Below, in pieces: positions 50,833-62,639 of a DNA stretch of 64,000 nucleotides. Under the pieces are notes generated by a model, which worked only from the letters and a program-made list of their open reading frames with translations, searched no databases and had not been told where the DNA came from. The translations under genes and the position numbers were made by a program. The stretch spans positions 164,325 to 228,324 of the forward strand of contig JAINTL010000057.1 in assembly GCA_019916065.1 (NCBI GenBank), in the 5' to 3' direction. Position 1 is the stretch's first letter; each line of letters begins with the position of its first letter. The stretch comes from Vitellaria paradoxa (taxonomy: Eukaryota > Streptophyta > Magnoliopsida > Ericales > Sapotaceae).

Positions 50833-51204
50833 TCATTACTGTGAGACTCATGGATGAGTTCTCCAATCCGGCCATATAATTCGGGCATCAAACACGGCCT
50901 AAGAGAACGTAGCAGCGGCTTCGTATTCCGGCAAAGTTGGTCCACGGCAAACCAGAATAAAGTACGATCCGTAGCACACAGATGGTCCAACTGTAAAATT
51001 TTGAAGTGCCTACAGTAGCAAACCACCTGGCCGGCAACATTATCTCCATCTCCATGTCAACGTATACGATTAAGATTGTATAAATATAATAGTTTTAGAT
51101 TAATTTATTTAGGTTATAATTTGGACCTGATTATTTGACAATTAACAAATTTAGGTCTGAAATATTGGCTGATAAAAGACTCCACCTTAAAACATAAATA
51201 TTAA
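50833..51204. other. GC-richer segment with unexplained minus-strand frame
   Basis: 50833-51060 is markedly richer in G and C than its neighbours, and a 68-codon minus-strand frame (50820-51026) spans it. The translation (LDHLCATDRTLFWFAVDQLC) matches no family I recognise. It may be a captured gene fragment or a chance frame. Confidence 0.25.
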
Positions 51205-51345
51205 GGGGGCGTTTGGAGTCTAAAAAAAATTAAAGAATAGGATTGATGTGACTTAAAAATGATAAGTAACAAAATGTATTGGAGAAAATTTGAAAACTTT
51301 TAAAATTTTTTTAAATTTTTTAATTTTTCTGTAACTCCAAATGAG
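51205..51345. mobile_element. Short MITE-like inverted-repeat element
   Basis: The left GGGGGCGTTTGGAG is paired with right CTCCAAATGAGCC, about 140 bp long with an AT-rich interior. The flanking TAA and ATA do not match exactly. Confidence 0.5.
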
Positions 51346-53029
51346 CCATAAATATTATATTTAAAGGGAATTTTCAAACACCCGACACACACTCAGGAGG
51401 ACACTTACCAAGTCTTCGGGCTAGCCACATTTCCATCACGTACGGCTGCTCCATTACCCACGATTCCTACGCCGTAATCTTAGTTGTCTAATACAACAAA
51501 TATACACGTGTTTAATAAGTTATAAATAAAAGAATGTTGAAAAATAGTGATAAGTATATTTTATCTTATTAAAACTCTATTTTTTTTTCTTTTTTAAACT
51601 TAACCTTACCTATAACTAGTACTAACTTGACCGTTGGAAGGACATCCTACCAAATCTTGCCCAACTGATATTATTTTTTAGATCTTAAGTAAGAAAGCGA
51701 GAAACACAGTACGTTCTTGCAATACGATCTCAACCTGTTATTGACAGTTGGTTGGACGTCAACAATAAAGATTATTGGATTTTTGACACTCTAATATATT
51801 TTATATATTTTTAAGGTATATAAAAGTTATTTGGTTAATTAGAAATCGGATCGAACAGCTAATTATTTACGGGTCTAAATATGATAGAAGACTTGTGAAT
51901 CCAAGGAATCTGGGGTCCAATTCCACCCTGACATGGTTCAATAAAAACTCGTTTACACACCATCACTTGCTTCATAATATATTATTTTTTATTACTTTTC
52001 TTTTCCCTCAATTTTTATGGGTATCTCTCTCAATATATTAAATATCAAAATATTTTTTAAATATTATTGACAATATTTCTCTCTCAATATATTAAATATT
52101 AAAATATTTTTAGAATATTATTGATAATATTTACAACAGTTACTTTTATTGAATTTGTTTTTCAAAATGAATTAAATTTTGAATGAATTAGGTATGTTGT
52201 CCACTGAATATAAAATCTTAGTAATTAATTTTGTAGTTTAAAAACTCATAACAATCAAATAAATTTTATTAATTGCGGGAGAGGTAGTTAGGCCTAATTC
52301 AAATTCGCCCCGTAATTTGCTTGATCTAATCCTGCCCCCGACCATTTTAGTTAAATATAAATAGAGTCGTATTATTTAAATATTATAATAATACCAATTT
52401 TTTTATTTTTATAAATATTGTAAATATTGTATTCCGACCATTAATATTTTGTTAAAATGCTGACATAAGAAAAAAAAATTACACAACATCATAGTAATAC
52501 CCAATTTGTATAAATGTTACTAATGTTTTATGACAGTAATTAATATAATAAAAAAATATTGGCATAAGATAACTTATTTATTTACCAATCTTTAAACAGG
52601 CAAAGGCGCAAAACAAGTTTTTATTATGTTAGCACTTAAACAAAAAATGAATGTGGTCTGTAACTCAGTGATTGAGAACTTCTCCTACCCGCTCATGACT
52701 CGAGTTTGAGTCTTCCTCCTTCTCCCTTAAAAAAAATTACCTTTCAAAAAAAAAAAGCATTTAAACAAAATACTAATGAAGATCTAAAATTTCAAAATCG
52801 ATCATCAATAGAAAAAATATATTTTTAAATCATGCTAAACTTTTATATGTTTATGGAATGATAAACAAATTATATGAATATTCTAATAATATCTTCTTTT
52901 TTTTTTTACTAACTCACTTGAAGAATTTAGTGTTATATAATAACATATTTATAAGCAAAGATATCATTTTAAAATTAAAATAGTTTGGGGTTTAGTTGTA
53001 CTTATTTGAAAGATATAATTTTTTAAATG
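51346..53029. other. AT-rich intergenic DNA
   Basis: No gene. Near 52650-52725 a tRNA-like stretch (GGTCTGTAACTCAGTG ... ACTCGAGTTTGAGTC) may be a SINE relict. An imperfect repeat of CTCTCAATATATTAAATAT occurs at about 52028 and 52081. Confidence 0.45.
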
Positions 53030-53270
53030 GGTTCTGGAAAGGAAGATCGGCAAATTGGGGTAGTTTTCAGCACTGTGAACGTTGAGGTGGTGTTCATTTC
53101 GTGTGGTTTTGCTCGAGGTGGGAGAAATCAATACTAAAAGTTCAGAGGTTGAAACTAAAACTTTCTCATTTTTTTTCTTTTCTCTTCATATTCAAGATGG
53201 TTGGACATATATTTGTATTCTAAATGTTGTTAGGATAATTTTGATGTGTATATATACTTGATTTGTATAA
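53030..53270 (-). mobile_element. Detached inverted fragment of the solo LTR
   Basis: About 240 bp that is the reverse complement of about 55735-55985, inside the LTR candidate. For example GATCGGCAAATTGGGGTAGT here corresponds to ACTACCCCAATTTGCCGATC there. It continues through GGTTGGACATATATTTGT. It must come from another copy of the same LTR family in the opposite orientation. Confidence 0.8.
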
Positions 53271-53387
53271 AAAATGGCACATGCCTAGATTGGAAATTTA
53301 CACTATATAAGATTTTATTTGTCGTAATTAAAAGTGTAAATGTTAAAATGCTAATAGTATAAAACCTCATTTACTCAATTTATAATT

Positions 53388-54020
53388 GGGTGATGATATC
53401 CCCACTCTACAAAAAAACTTCCCCCACCCCGCTTTTGTTTTCTTTTATTTATTTATTTATTTTGTCTATTTTGATGTCATTCAATTAATAAAACTATCCT
53501 TGATTTATTGATTTTATAGATTAATTCTACTTATTATAAAAAATAATCTATTAATATAATTAAAATTTTTATAATAAATAATAACTTTTCATTTTAACAA
53601 TATTATTCAAAATTTTATTGTAAGAAATAATTATTTTTCTAAAAAATATATTCTTAATTTTGAATCTAAAACGACAGTTCACATGTCGTAAGTAAAATTT
53701 TTTTAAAAATTATACATATCTATTTTTAAAGCGCCTTTTATAATTTTGTTAATTAGCTCTTATTTAGTTTTGATTATCAAATCCCATTTATTCACTTGCA
53801 ATTGTCCCTTTTTCTGTGCAATATACATGTATGACACCAATTCATTATCAAAATTATAATTTTTTAAAATTATTCTAAAAAATTTATTATATTGTATAAT
53901 TATTCTTAATAATTTTATTATAAAAATATTTTCACTATCTCATGAGAAAATATGTAACTTTCATCCTTACTAATGAAAACTATTGAGCCCACTCTTGAGT
54001 GGATGAGAATATCACCACCT
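53388..54020. mobile_element. MULE-like MITE with 10-bp TSD
   Basis: The left GGGTGATGATATCCCCACTC and the right inverse (GAGTGGATGAGAATATCACC followed by ACCT) make an imperfect inverted repeat. The flanks ATTTATAATT (53378-53387) and ATATATAATT (54021-54030) match at 9 of 10 positions. It has an AT-rich interior and is non-coding. Confidence 0.6.
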
Positions 54021-54161
54021 ATATATAATTTATGATGTATGAGTTACAGTCTTGTGATAAAAATTAAAAATAATGTAATAAGTTGTATTTCTAAATTCTT
54101 TTTATATGTGGGTAGGTAATTGTTTCCTAAATGTTTTAAATATTTAATTCATGCCACATGA

Positions 54162-56261
54162 TGCTATGCCCCTAACCTCAAAGTCCGAGACGAATGGCAT
54201 AGAAATGCGAAAACTAAATAAAATAAATAAAATTCAATCTAAATTCAATTCATAATGAATTATAATCATTACTATATTCAAAATTATTATTCATTCTCAT
54301 ATAAAATAATATTTGAATATATCACCGTCAATTAATCAATAATATAATCCACTTCAATACCATTTCCAATGACCGCATGCAAGGTTTGCACGGTTAGAAC
54401 ATATACTATGGTCATGTTTATATCTTTCAAAATAATGATATTGTGAAGATAGGACATAAACCTATACTTGGGTCACACAATCTATAATATAAATAATTCA
54501 ACTCAATTTAGAAGAATGAATACCATTATTATTATCCACAATCAAGATTGGACGTAGGCTATTCAAGCTTAAGTTGCCTACGTATCCCATTTTAGGAATC
54601 AGGTCACCGTAATTTCTATATTTATTATTTTATGTTCACAACTCAATTCTTTATCAATAAATCGTAAATTAAACATCTTATAAGGATATCAATACACAAC
54701 AATAATATATATGCAATCTTGTTCAATATGTAATGATAAAATGCAATACAAATGCATACTCTAATCTCCACATACCTCCAACCATATCCTGGGATGGGTG
54801 ACACTTAGCAAAGCACACAGGGTTATCAACCACACCATGTTATACCCTCTGCCCCTTCTGGTAGCGAATTGTATTACAACCCTAATAAGGCATTTGATTT
54901 TCTCAAGTAGGGCACAATCACAGGTGGGAAATTGTGTTATACTCCACTTGTGTAAGACTCAAGGGAACTGTGTTACACCCTTAGTTAGGCATATGCTTAG
55001 CTTAAGCAGAAATTAATATAAAAAGTATCTCAAGATTAACGTCTCAATTCTAATAATTAAACTCTAATTATATATATTGACTAGAGATCATCTAGTAATT
55101 TCAAAATCTCATTTTATCATTTTTTTTCAAAATCATAGATTTTGTCTATATATATAACCCGTGCCTTGGCACGTCAATCATATCAACATGACATTTGTGC
55201 CCAATCAGTAATAACAATATAAAACTGGATGATGCAATCCTATCCCCATGTACATAATATGCTTAATCATGTAAATAAATATCATTTTAATATAAACATG
55301 TGTTCTCATTAGGCTTGATGATAGTTTGAGGTTTATTTTATCTTTAACAATCAATAATAATTAAGTTAGGCATAAAACTTGTATTAAAAATTAATTTAGA
55401 CATTTTCAGAAATTCCGTCAACCTGGTGTCCGGACACTAGAAACTGTGGTTCGGATATTGCCGTCCAGACACTCTAGGTTGCGGTCCAGAAACCAGAGGC
55501 CAGTGTTTAATTTTTGGGTTCATTTTCAACGAAACTCAACTCCAAAACATTCCCTAAATTACCCATTTAAGCTTTAATCTTAACAACAAATCATAGATAA
55601 ACACTTAAATGCTTTAACCACATATTTCTACAGCATTTAATTGAAGAATAATTCAAATATATGTAAGATCTTCACATATATATGCATATATACACACACA
55701 TATTCATATATACATATATATATATACAAATCAAGTATATATACACATACAAATCAAGTATATATACACACCATCCTAACAACATTTAGAACACAAATAT
55801 ATGTCCAACCATCTCAAATATGAAGAGAAAAGAACAAATAAGAAGGTTTTAGTTTCGGCCTCCGAACTTTCGGCATCAATTTCTCTCACCTCGAGCAAAA
55901 CCACACGAAATGAACACCACCTTAACGTTCACAGCGCTGAAGACTACCCCAATTTGCCGATCTTTCTTTCTGGAACACATTTTCTCTCTTTACTCTCTCT
56001 CTCTTTCTCTCTCTCCCCCCTCATCCTGTCTCCTCTTTTGGTTTGGAATGGCCGAGAACCATGGGAGAAGAAAAGGAAAAAGAAAGAAAGGAAACAAAAG
56101 AAAGAAAAATGTTAGGCTTTTGGTCCAGATGTTCAGCCCAATGCCATTTCAAGCCAAACCTGGCCCAGAAAAAATAAAATAAATCGACTTAATCTTAATT
56201 TAAATATATTATTCATCCAAAATAATACATAAACAGTCAAAATTAAATATCAGGTATTACA
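54162..56261. mobile_element. Candidate solo LTR of about 2.1 kb
   Basis: It starts TGCTATGCCCC and ends GGTATTACA (TG...CA). The flanks CATGA (54157-54161) and TATGA (56262-56266) match at 4 of 5 positions. The termini are of the ATGCCCC/GGTATTACA kind common in large plant gypsy LTRs. It contains a block of GTGTTACACCC-type repeats (54770-55000), a GTCCGGACAC-rich block (55425-55500), and a CT-rich, promoter-like zone near 55980-56035. No internal retroviral genes flank it. The alternative is a non-LTR repeat with chance ends. Confidence 0.5.
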
Positions 56262-56384
56262 TATGATTTACCTTCTTATGATCAAATTTAACAATATTTT
56301 AGTAAGTTAACATAACTAATTGTTTTTTTAAGTAAAAAGCCTTCTAGTTATAAAAATTTAAATTGTATTGATAAAATAAAAAAA

Positions 56385-56540
56385 AATTCATTATAAAAAT
56401 TTAAATTATATTAATAGATTATTTTTGATAACAAGTGGAGCTAATCTATAAAACCAATAAATCATAATTTTATCATTTGAATGACATCAAAATAAACAAA
56501 ACAAATAAATAAAAAGAAAAGAAAAGTAAAAAGGTGGAGT
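56385..56540. mobile_element. Inverted relict of the MITE at 53388-54020
   Basis: The reverse complement of this stretch matches about 53425-53590, including TTTTGATGTCATTCAA and TTTTATAGATTA. It ends near GGTGGAGTGC. It is probably another insertion of the same family, truncated. Confidence 0.65.
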
Positions 56541-57860
56541 GCTAGGGGCTATAAAATACATAAATGGTTGATGGAGTTCCATAGGAGGAATAAAGAAATG
56601 GCTTGAGTCTTTTTGAAAAGAGAAGAAGAGATAAAAAAAATTAAAGTAAAATTAGATATTTTTTAATCATATTGAGTAGACTAGGTATAATTGTATTAGT
56701 ATATATTAGATTAAAATTTATTTCTTTAATTGTGTGGATATAATTGTTATTAAATTATATATATTTTTTCTTTTATTAGGCGGAGACAATTGATGTTAGT
56801 TAAAATTTTTTTCCTTCTCTTAGATGGATAAAATCTAACAAGGAAGACAATGTCGACAAGAAAAAAAATTAAGTTTTAAAATATTTTTTTTTCTTATTTT
56901 ATTCTCATTTCTTTCCATTCAAAGAGACTTAAAGTAGGGACATGCCCTTGAGCAAAGGGTAACTTTGCCCTTGAGAGTGAGAAAAACTTTTTGTAGGGTG
57001 GGGATGTCATTACCCTTTATAATGATCAGAATAATGGAATTTACTCGAAAAATCACACAGACAATTGATCGAGATCGTGCAACTTCAGCCTTCCATTTAA
57101 CGGACAGATATATGTAGACGTAAAATTCAAACCTACGTCGTCTCCTACCAAAAATATTCCCCACCGCCCCATTCATCCCAGAGATTGCTTGGTGTAACTG
57201 GAGTATGTGATTGGCTCACTCCGATTATACACTGAGTGGGGCCCACTTTTATGCTTATGTGGCACAATTTGAGTGGCCTTAGGTACAGACCACTGTAACA
57301 CCTGAAACACTGAATAATTCCCCTCGTCCACAGCTCATAGCCGGTAGCTGTTCCAACGTGCAGCCAGCGACCTGGCAGTCACTCATTACCCGCCTGATCG
57401 GTAATGATCCTGTGATCCTCAACGGCCGGATCTTCCCATCAAAGCCTTAAGTATTGTTTGGATGAATTTATTTTGTATCATGTTTATTTGAGTACTTTTT
57501 CTTTTTTTTTTTAAAGTAAATTACTGAATTTTTAAGATTAAAAGTAATAACCAGAAATTCAAAAAATAAAATAAAATTTGTTTAAATATTTAAATATATT
57601 AAAACAAAAAGCTGCTTAAATAAATTCCAAACAGGTTCCTTGTCACCGCTAACGGAGTCAGAACCACACACTTCACGTTCCAAGTAAAACCCTCGTAACA
57701 AATCTCAGCCGCTCGATCCAATCCATCAATTTTATCCTCTCCCTTCAAAACCTCCTCTCTCTTCAAAAGCCCCTTGCTTCTGTTGCAATTTTGCGAGAGA
57801 GTGAGAGAGAGCGAGAGAGAGCTCCCCCTCTAGCGTTGTTAAAAAGTTCAGAAAATGTTT
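56541..57860. other. Region upstream of the KRP gene
   Basis: AT-rich at first, then of mixed composition from about 56930. No coding sequence is recognised. The last 100 bp hold a GAGAGA-rich tract (57793-57824), then CTCCCCCTC, probably in the KRP promoter or leader. Confidence 0.45.
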
Positions 57861-57926
57861 ACATATATACGAGCTTATATATACATATAATATAACAGAG
57901 AGGGAAGGAGAGAGAAATAGCTAGCG
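57861..57926 (+). promoter_or_regulatory. Putative core promoter or leader of the KRP gene
   Basis: TATA-rich words (ATATATAC at about 57862, TATATATACATATAATATA at about 57876-57894) lie 30-65 bp before the start codon and are followed by GAGAGGGAAGGAG. The transcription start is unknown, and the GA tract upstream could equally be in the leader. Confidence 0.3.
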
Positions 57927-58958
57927 ATGGCTCGGACGGAGGAATGCAAGAGGAAATGCGACAAAGTTGGAGAAATTGCAGCGATAGAGGTCGGAGGTGG
58001 ACGTGGCAGTGTCGTGAGCTCTTCTAGCTCGTGTAAAAGAAGAAAGTTGGTGTCGAATGCCGATGACCGAATGGTGAGCTCCCGCTGTGCCGTGAATACG
58101 CCGGAGAATTCGTTTTCTCCGGCCATATCAAAAGCTTCAGATCGCATTTCGTTGTCTCGTTGCTCGAGCAACAAGTCGAGTGAGTACGTGAAACACAAAA
58201 CGGGATCCGTAGATCTAAAGGTGGCTGAAATTCAAGTTCGAGTGCGGTTTTCTTTCTTAATTATCATTTGAAATTTCAGTTATCAAGCTGTAATTACTAA
58301 TTTATTATATATTTGAAGGTTGAATCACAACCCGAGGGTTTTGAAACGGATATCTCAATGCTTAGTAACTGCAGATTCAGGTGAACTTTGATTTCTCATT
58401 TAATTCACTTTTAATTCTTTAATACACATCCGTTTCCTTTCTGTTCCACGAAATTGAAATGAAATTATCTTTGACGGTTTCATCCGTGTGAGCGTTCATT
58501 TTCCTCTTCATTTTCTCTTTGTAAGTTTTGTGTATTTGTAATTTATATATTTTGGTTTTTCCTTGCGGACTTCGTCACTGTACTTGTTTGTTCTTTCAGT
58601 AAAGAGAGGACTCCGTCAAGCGAGCTGTGCGCAGGGACAGACGAGATGGAGTCTTCAACAGCATCGAAGCCATCAGCGAGAAGCCGTCGCCGGAAACAAC
58701 CTGAGCAGAAGATGCCGCCGGCGGATGAGGTCGAGGAGTTCTTCTCGGCGGCGGAGAGGCATGAGCAAAAGCGATTCTCAGAGAAGTAAGTGTGCGCATG
58801 ATAAGCCACGTCTCCACCAGACGCTCACTTTAGAATTACCACAGATTCACAATCATTACCTGAAAAAAATTAATTGTTTTGCATTCAGGTACAACTACGA
58901 CGTTAAGAAGGACCTGCCGTTGGAGGGTCGGTACCAGTGGATTCGATTAAAGCCATGA
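57927..58958 (+). CDS. KRP: Cyclin-dependent kinase inhibitor, KRP/ICK family, 4 exons
   Basis: A nuclear inhibitor of CDKA-cyclin D complexes that restrains the plant cell cycle. Exons: 57927 to about 58235, 58319-58380, 58600-58785, 58889-58958. The diagnostic feature is the C-terminal block EEFFSAAERHEQKRFSEKYN followed by DVKKDLPLEGRYQW, ending RLKP-stop, split by the last intron exactly as the reading frame requires. Upstream are TPSSEL, a KRP motif, and a Ser/Lys/Arg-rich N-terminus with a KRRK stretch suited to nuclear import. The Met at 57927 begins MARTEECKRKC, typical of the family. The exon 1 donor is ambiguous: GT after 58220, 58235 or 58241 all keep frame, giving 203, 208 or 210 aa. 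The subclass number is not assigned. Confidence 0.9.
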
Positions 58959-59143
58959 TGAACAAGAGAGAATAGAGAGAGAGAGAGAGAGAGAGAGCGC
59001 GCGTTAAAAAGGAAACCGGAGGCATATTTCTTCTTCCAGGGAAGTTGTCTTTGATATATATATATATATATATGTAAAGAAGCTCTTCCATTCGAGTATT
59101 CACATTCTCAGTGAGAAGCTTCTTCTAAGTACAAACCATATTG

Positions 59144-59150
59144 AATAAAA
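59144..59150 (+). terminator. Possible polyadenylation signal of the KRP gene
   Basis: GAATAAAA about 185 bp after the KRP stop codon, on the gene's strand, preceded by a GA tract (58975-58997) and a TA tract (59055-59073) in the presumed 3' UTR. Confidence 0.45.
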
Positions 59151-61500
59151 TTTACACGTTTTGGCCTTACAGTACCTCCCACTAAAGTCAGTACTCCTCT
59201 ATGTGGCATTCATTTCGGTGGTCCGCCAAGGAGCGGTAATATGATGTGATGTAGGGGTTTCTGCTCAGTGCTGGATGTGATAAAAATAAAATAAAATAGA
59301 ATAGAATGAGATAAATTTTAATTTATAATTTGTGTAATAAAATAAAAATTAATAATTATAAAAATTTTTAATATTTTTATTATTTTTTAAATTTTTTTAT
59401 TACTTCAACAAAACATGAATTACAAATTGAAAGTGCATTTTGTTTGAGCTTCGTTTGGCTCTTTTCCTACATTTGTTCCATGGTATCAAATTATCAATCT
59501 TGTTGGGCTTTTTTTTGGCTATATATGTTTCTCTTTAATTGCAAAAAATATCAACTGTTGATTTCGTTTTCAAGTCCCAGATTTTTATCGGTGGACCATG
59601 GACTTTACTTGAGGATCTTTGCCTAAAAGGACAGAAAAATATTAATACTATGAGCAACTAAATAAGGACAGAAATTTTGTCATTTTGGAAGAAAGTGAAC
59701 ACCACTGGCCGGAGGTAATAAATTATTCAGATTCTGAATTTGTATGGACGCTTTTGATGCTATTTTTAATACTTCGATTTTATTTTGGATGAATTGAACT
59801 AATTTTAGATGGACTCGAGAGGTTAACATTAGTTTTTATGTTAGTTACGTGATATCGGTAGAGTCATCAGTGGTGAATCATTCGATATATTTTTGATGTT
59901 AGTTATGTGATATTGAGATTGTAACTGTTTAATTTAAATCGAACGGTTCATAATAAAAATAAGTTGTGAGTTGTTTAATTTTTAATTGAATGGTTTACCA
60001 TTTCAATGTCACTTGTTAATATAAAAAATAATGTTAGTCACTCTTTTTTTAATTTAGGAGGACAGGTATAGCATAAGGGACTTCTCAGAAGATCATGTCA
60101 GGAGGCGGAAATTGGAAACATTTGTGGGGGATCGATGATGCCTTTGAAATTAAGATGTACAGTGGACTTCATTGGGAACAATAGTGAAAAGTTGGATTAA
60201 TTAACTTATTTAGAGAGAGAGTGATATTAATTATGCTGCGTGCTTACAAAACTATCATTAAAGGCTTTGGGTTCTTACTAGTAGGAGTGAAATGTGACAT
60301 CATTATGACAGAGGTGGTCCTGTGGTGCTGATCTATTGGTAAAGAAAACTTGTTAGTACCTGATATTATATGGAGTTGTTAGAACTCTCAACCAAGTCAA
60401 TTACAAGAGTTGTTGCTACTTCAAGCCGGAAATGTAATATTGTGTTTAACCTTGCCCCAACGCCCTTACCATTACTAGGGTCCCCCTTTTTAACAAATTT
60501 AAATGGAGTAATAACAGGAGTAATGGAAGGCAATTAGAACTTTTGACAATAAAGGGGATCAAAATATATGGATAGGTTTCTTTTTTGAGTCAATCATTTA
60601 AGGGGAATTCTAAAATTTCTTAACTTTCTTTTAATTAAATTTTGTTACGTGTCACTTTTATACTAACTTTTTAATTTTTTTTTTTCAAATTTTTTTAAAA
60701 ATACCACGAAATTAAGGTAAAGACATACATCCACCCTATGCTTGCAAATAGAATTTCTGACGGAAAAGAAAATCAAAAATATATGATATGTCTCTGTTGA
60801 ATCAATCACTTAAATGAAAATAGGCTAAAGAAATACACTACCCTTGCGTTTTATTTCCCATCTCTATTATTTTCTTACTTCTTATCTCCGGTCACCTTTT
60901 TCTTTCTATTTTTTTCTTTCTTTTCTTAATTTCCCCCTTTTTATCCCTATTATTTCTAATGCTAGTTTGGTCGCTTATAAAAATAAGAATTAATGAAATT
61001 TCAATATTTGGTATATTGAGAAATTAAAATGTGCATTTCTTTTCTAATGCTTGATTATGAATTAATACATTTAAAAATAGAATAGAAATATAATTTAAGC
61101 CACTTTTGTTAATTTACGCGTTCTAGTTCTTTCTTTTGTCAAATATTATATCAAACTTAAAAGAACTCACAATTCCGCAATTATACAAATTCCAATTAGT
61201 TTCAAATTTCTTAATCAATCATTGACTAAACATGAGAATTTTTTGATCAATTGAAATTTCATTTTGATCAATTGAAATTTTCATTTTGGTTCCTAAACAT
61301 GGTTTCTAATGGTCATACACAAAAAAATGAAAATTAGACATTTAAATGATTTAGAAATGCGTAAATGGAGGGATCCACCAGAATTGATTACCTCTATACA
61401 TTAGCATAGATAGTCAATTAAGAGATATTTTTACTACAAAAGTGCCATTGATACAATATCAACTTTCTGGTGAATAAGACGTTATAATAAAAAAAGCATT
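59151..61500. other. Intergenic DNA without recognisable gene
   Basis: 59280-59420 resembles a decayed MITE (AATGAGATAAATTTTAATTT, as in 49447-49583). 60970-61330 has MITE-like ends (CTAGTTTGGTCGCTTATAAA and TTTTGGTTCCTAAACATGG) without a fixed TSD. No coding sequence is seen. Confidence 0.45.
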
Positions 61501-61539
61501 TCCCTGCACTCTAAATGGTTGGCGAGTCCATTAATTTTA

Positions 61540-62045
61540 AGAATTATCCTAACAGTTCAATTTAAGTGTAGTCTGCACGCACGCAAGTTACAGTGCCTGG
61601 TGGAGGGAGAGAAGCAAAGACAAAGTAGACAGACGCAGATGGGGCGGGCAAGGGGTGGGAAAGGGGACAGAGAGGCAGTGTCCGAAATAAAAGAAGCAGA
61701 GATATAGATGCACATTGTTTGGGATGAGACACGCAGGGAAACTTGGTTTCAGCCCTTGTGAAGCTTTCAGGTCCCTCTCAGTCTTTTCAGCTGCAGAAGG
61801 AGCTAAAACAGAGAATCCTATATATAAACAAAAACGGGAGCTAACTCGTGCTCTGTGCCGTGGAGTGGGTGTGGTGCCCTCTCCTCACTGGCAACTCTGC
61901 TTTGGATCTGATGCTCAAAATTTTTAAGAGAGAGAGACAAAGAGAGAGAATGTTGTTGCTTATTTTATAAAGAATAATTATCCTGTTACTAGATGAGAAG
62001 TTTGGCCTCTCGATTTGATGTTTCTGGCAGTCTTCTCTCTTCACG
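61540..62045. other. GC-richer island with a TATA-like site
   Basis: About 500 bp of balanced composition in AT-rich surroundings. CTATATATAAACA at about 61818-61830 resembles a + strand TATA box, followed by CTGTGCCGTGGAGTGG. The short ORFs on both strands (61519-61927, 61841-62044) carry no recognised domain. A non-coding transcript or first exon is possible but not shown. Confidence 0.3.
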
Positions 62046-62639
62046 GAACTGATTATGATTGTCTAGGAAGAATTACTCTCTGCATTCCTTTTTTGGGTTA
62101 GATTGTTGCTGAATTCCATGCTAGTTTTGGTCAATTACCCTATTGGTTGACCCAAAAAATAATCTCTCATAATTTAGATTAAAATGTAAAATAGTTAAAA
62201 TTTAATTAAATTTTTTTCTTAAAAGTTAATTAAAGTTAATTAATTGAAGGAAAAACATTTTTTGCAAAAACAATGATATATAAAATATTTATCTACTTTT
62301 ACGTTATTAATTTTTTTTATTTTGTAAAAAATTACAAAATTTATAAAAAATTTACGTATATTTTCTCAATAATATTTTTTGCTCAATTATATATAAGTTT
62401 GTGGTATGTGAAACTAAATCTAATTAAATTTAATCCATTTAATAGATTTTGTATTTCGAATTCTGAAGAGTTTGCGTTACTTTTAATCGATAGAGGGTCA
62501 TGTATTTTTTTCATAAATTAAAAAAAAAAGCATAATTATCCATTTGTATAAACCATAAATCCAACTCCAGTGAGAGAAAGCACTATGCTTGCATAACTGA
62601 TGACTCTCGTTGAGCATCCTATCCAAGGTCTATGTTTTC
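62046..62639. other. AT-rich intergenic DNA
   Basis: Mostly A+T with TTAATTAAA words. No gene or transposon end was identified. Confidence 0.5.

Noticed and set aside
55641..56182. Several ORFs of 60-104 codons
   Set aside because: They lie in repetitive TA/CA and CT-rich sequence of the solo-LTR candidate; Tyr/Ile/His and Ser/Leu runs come from the repeats.
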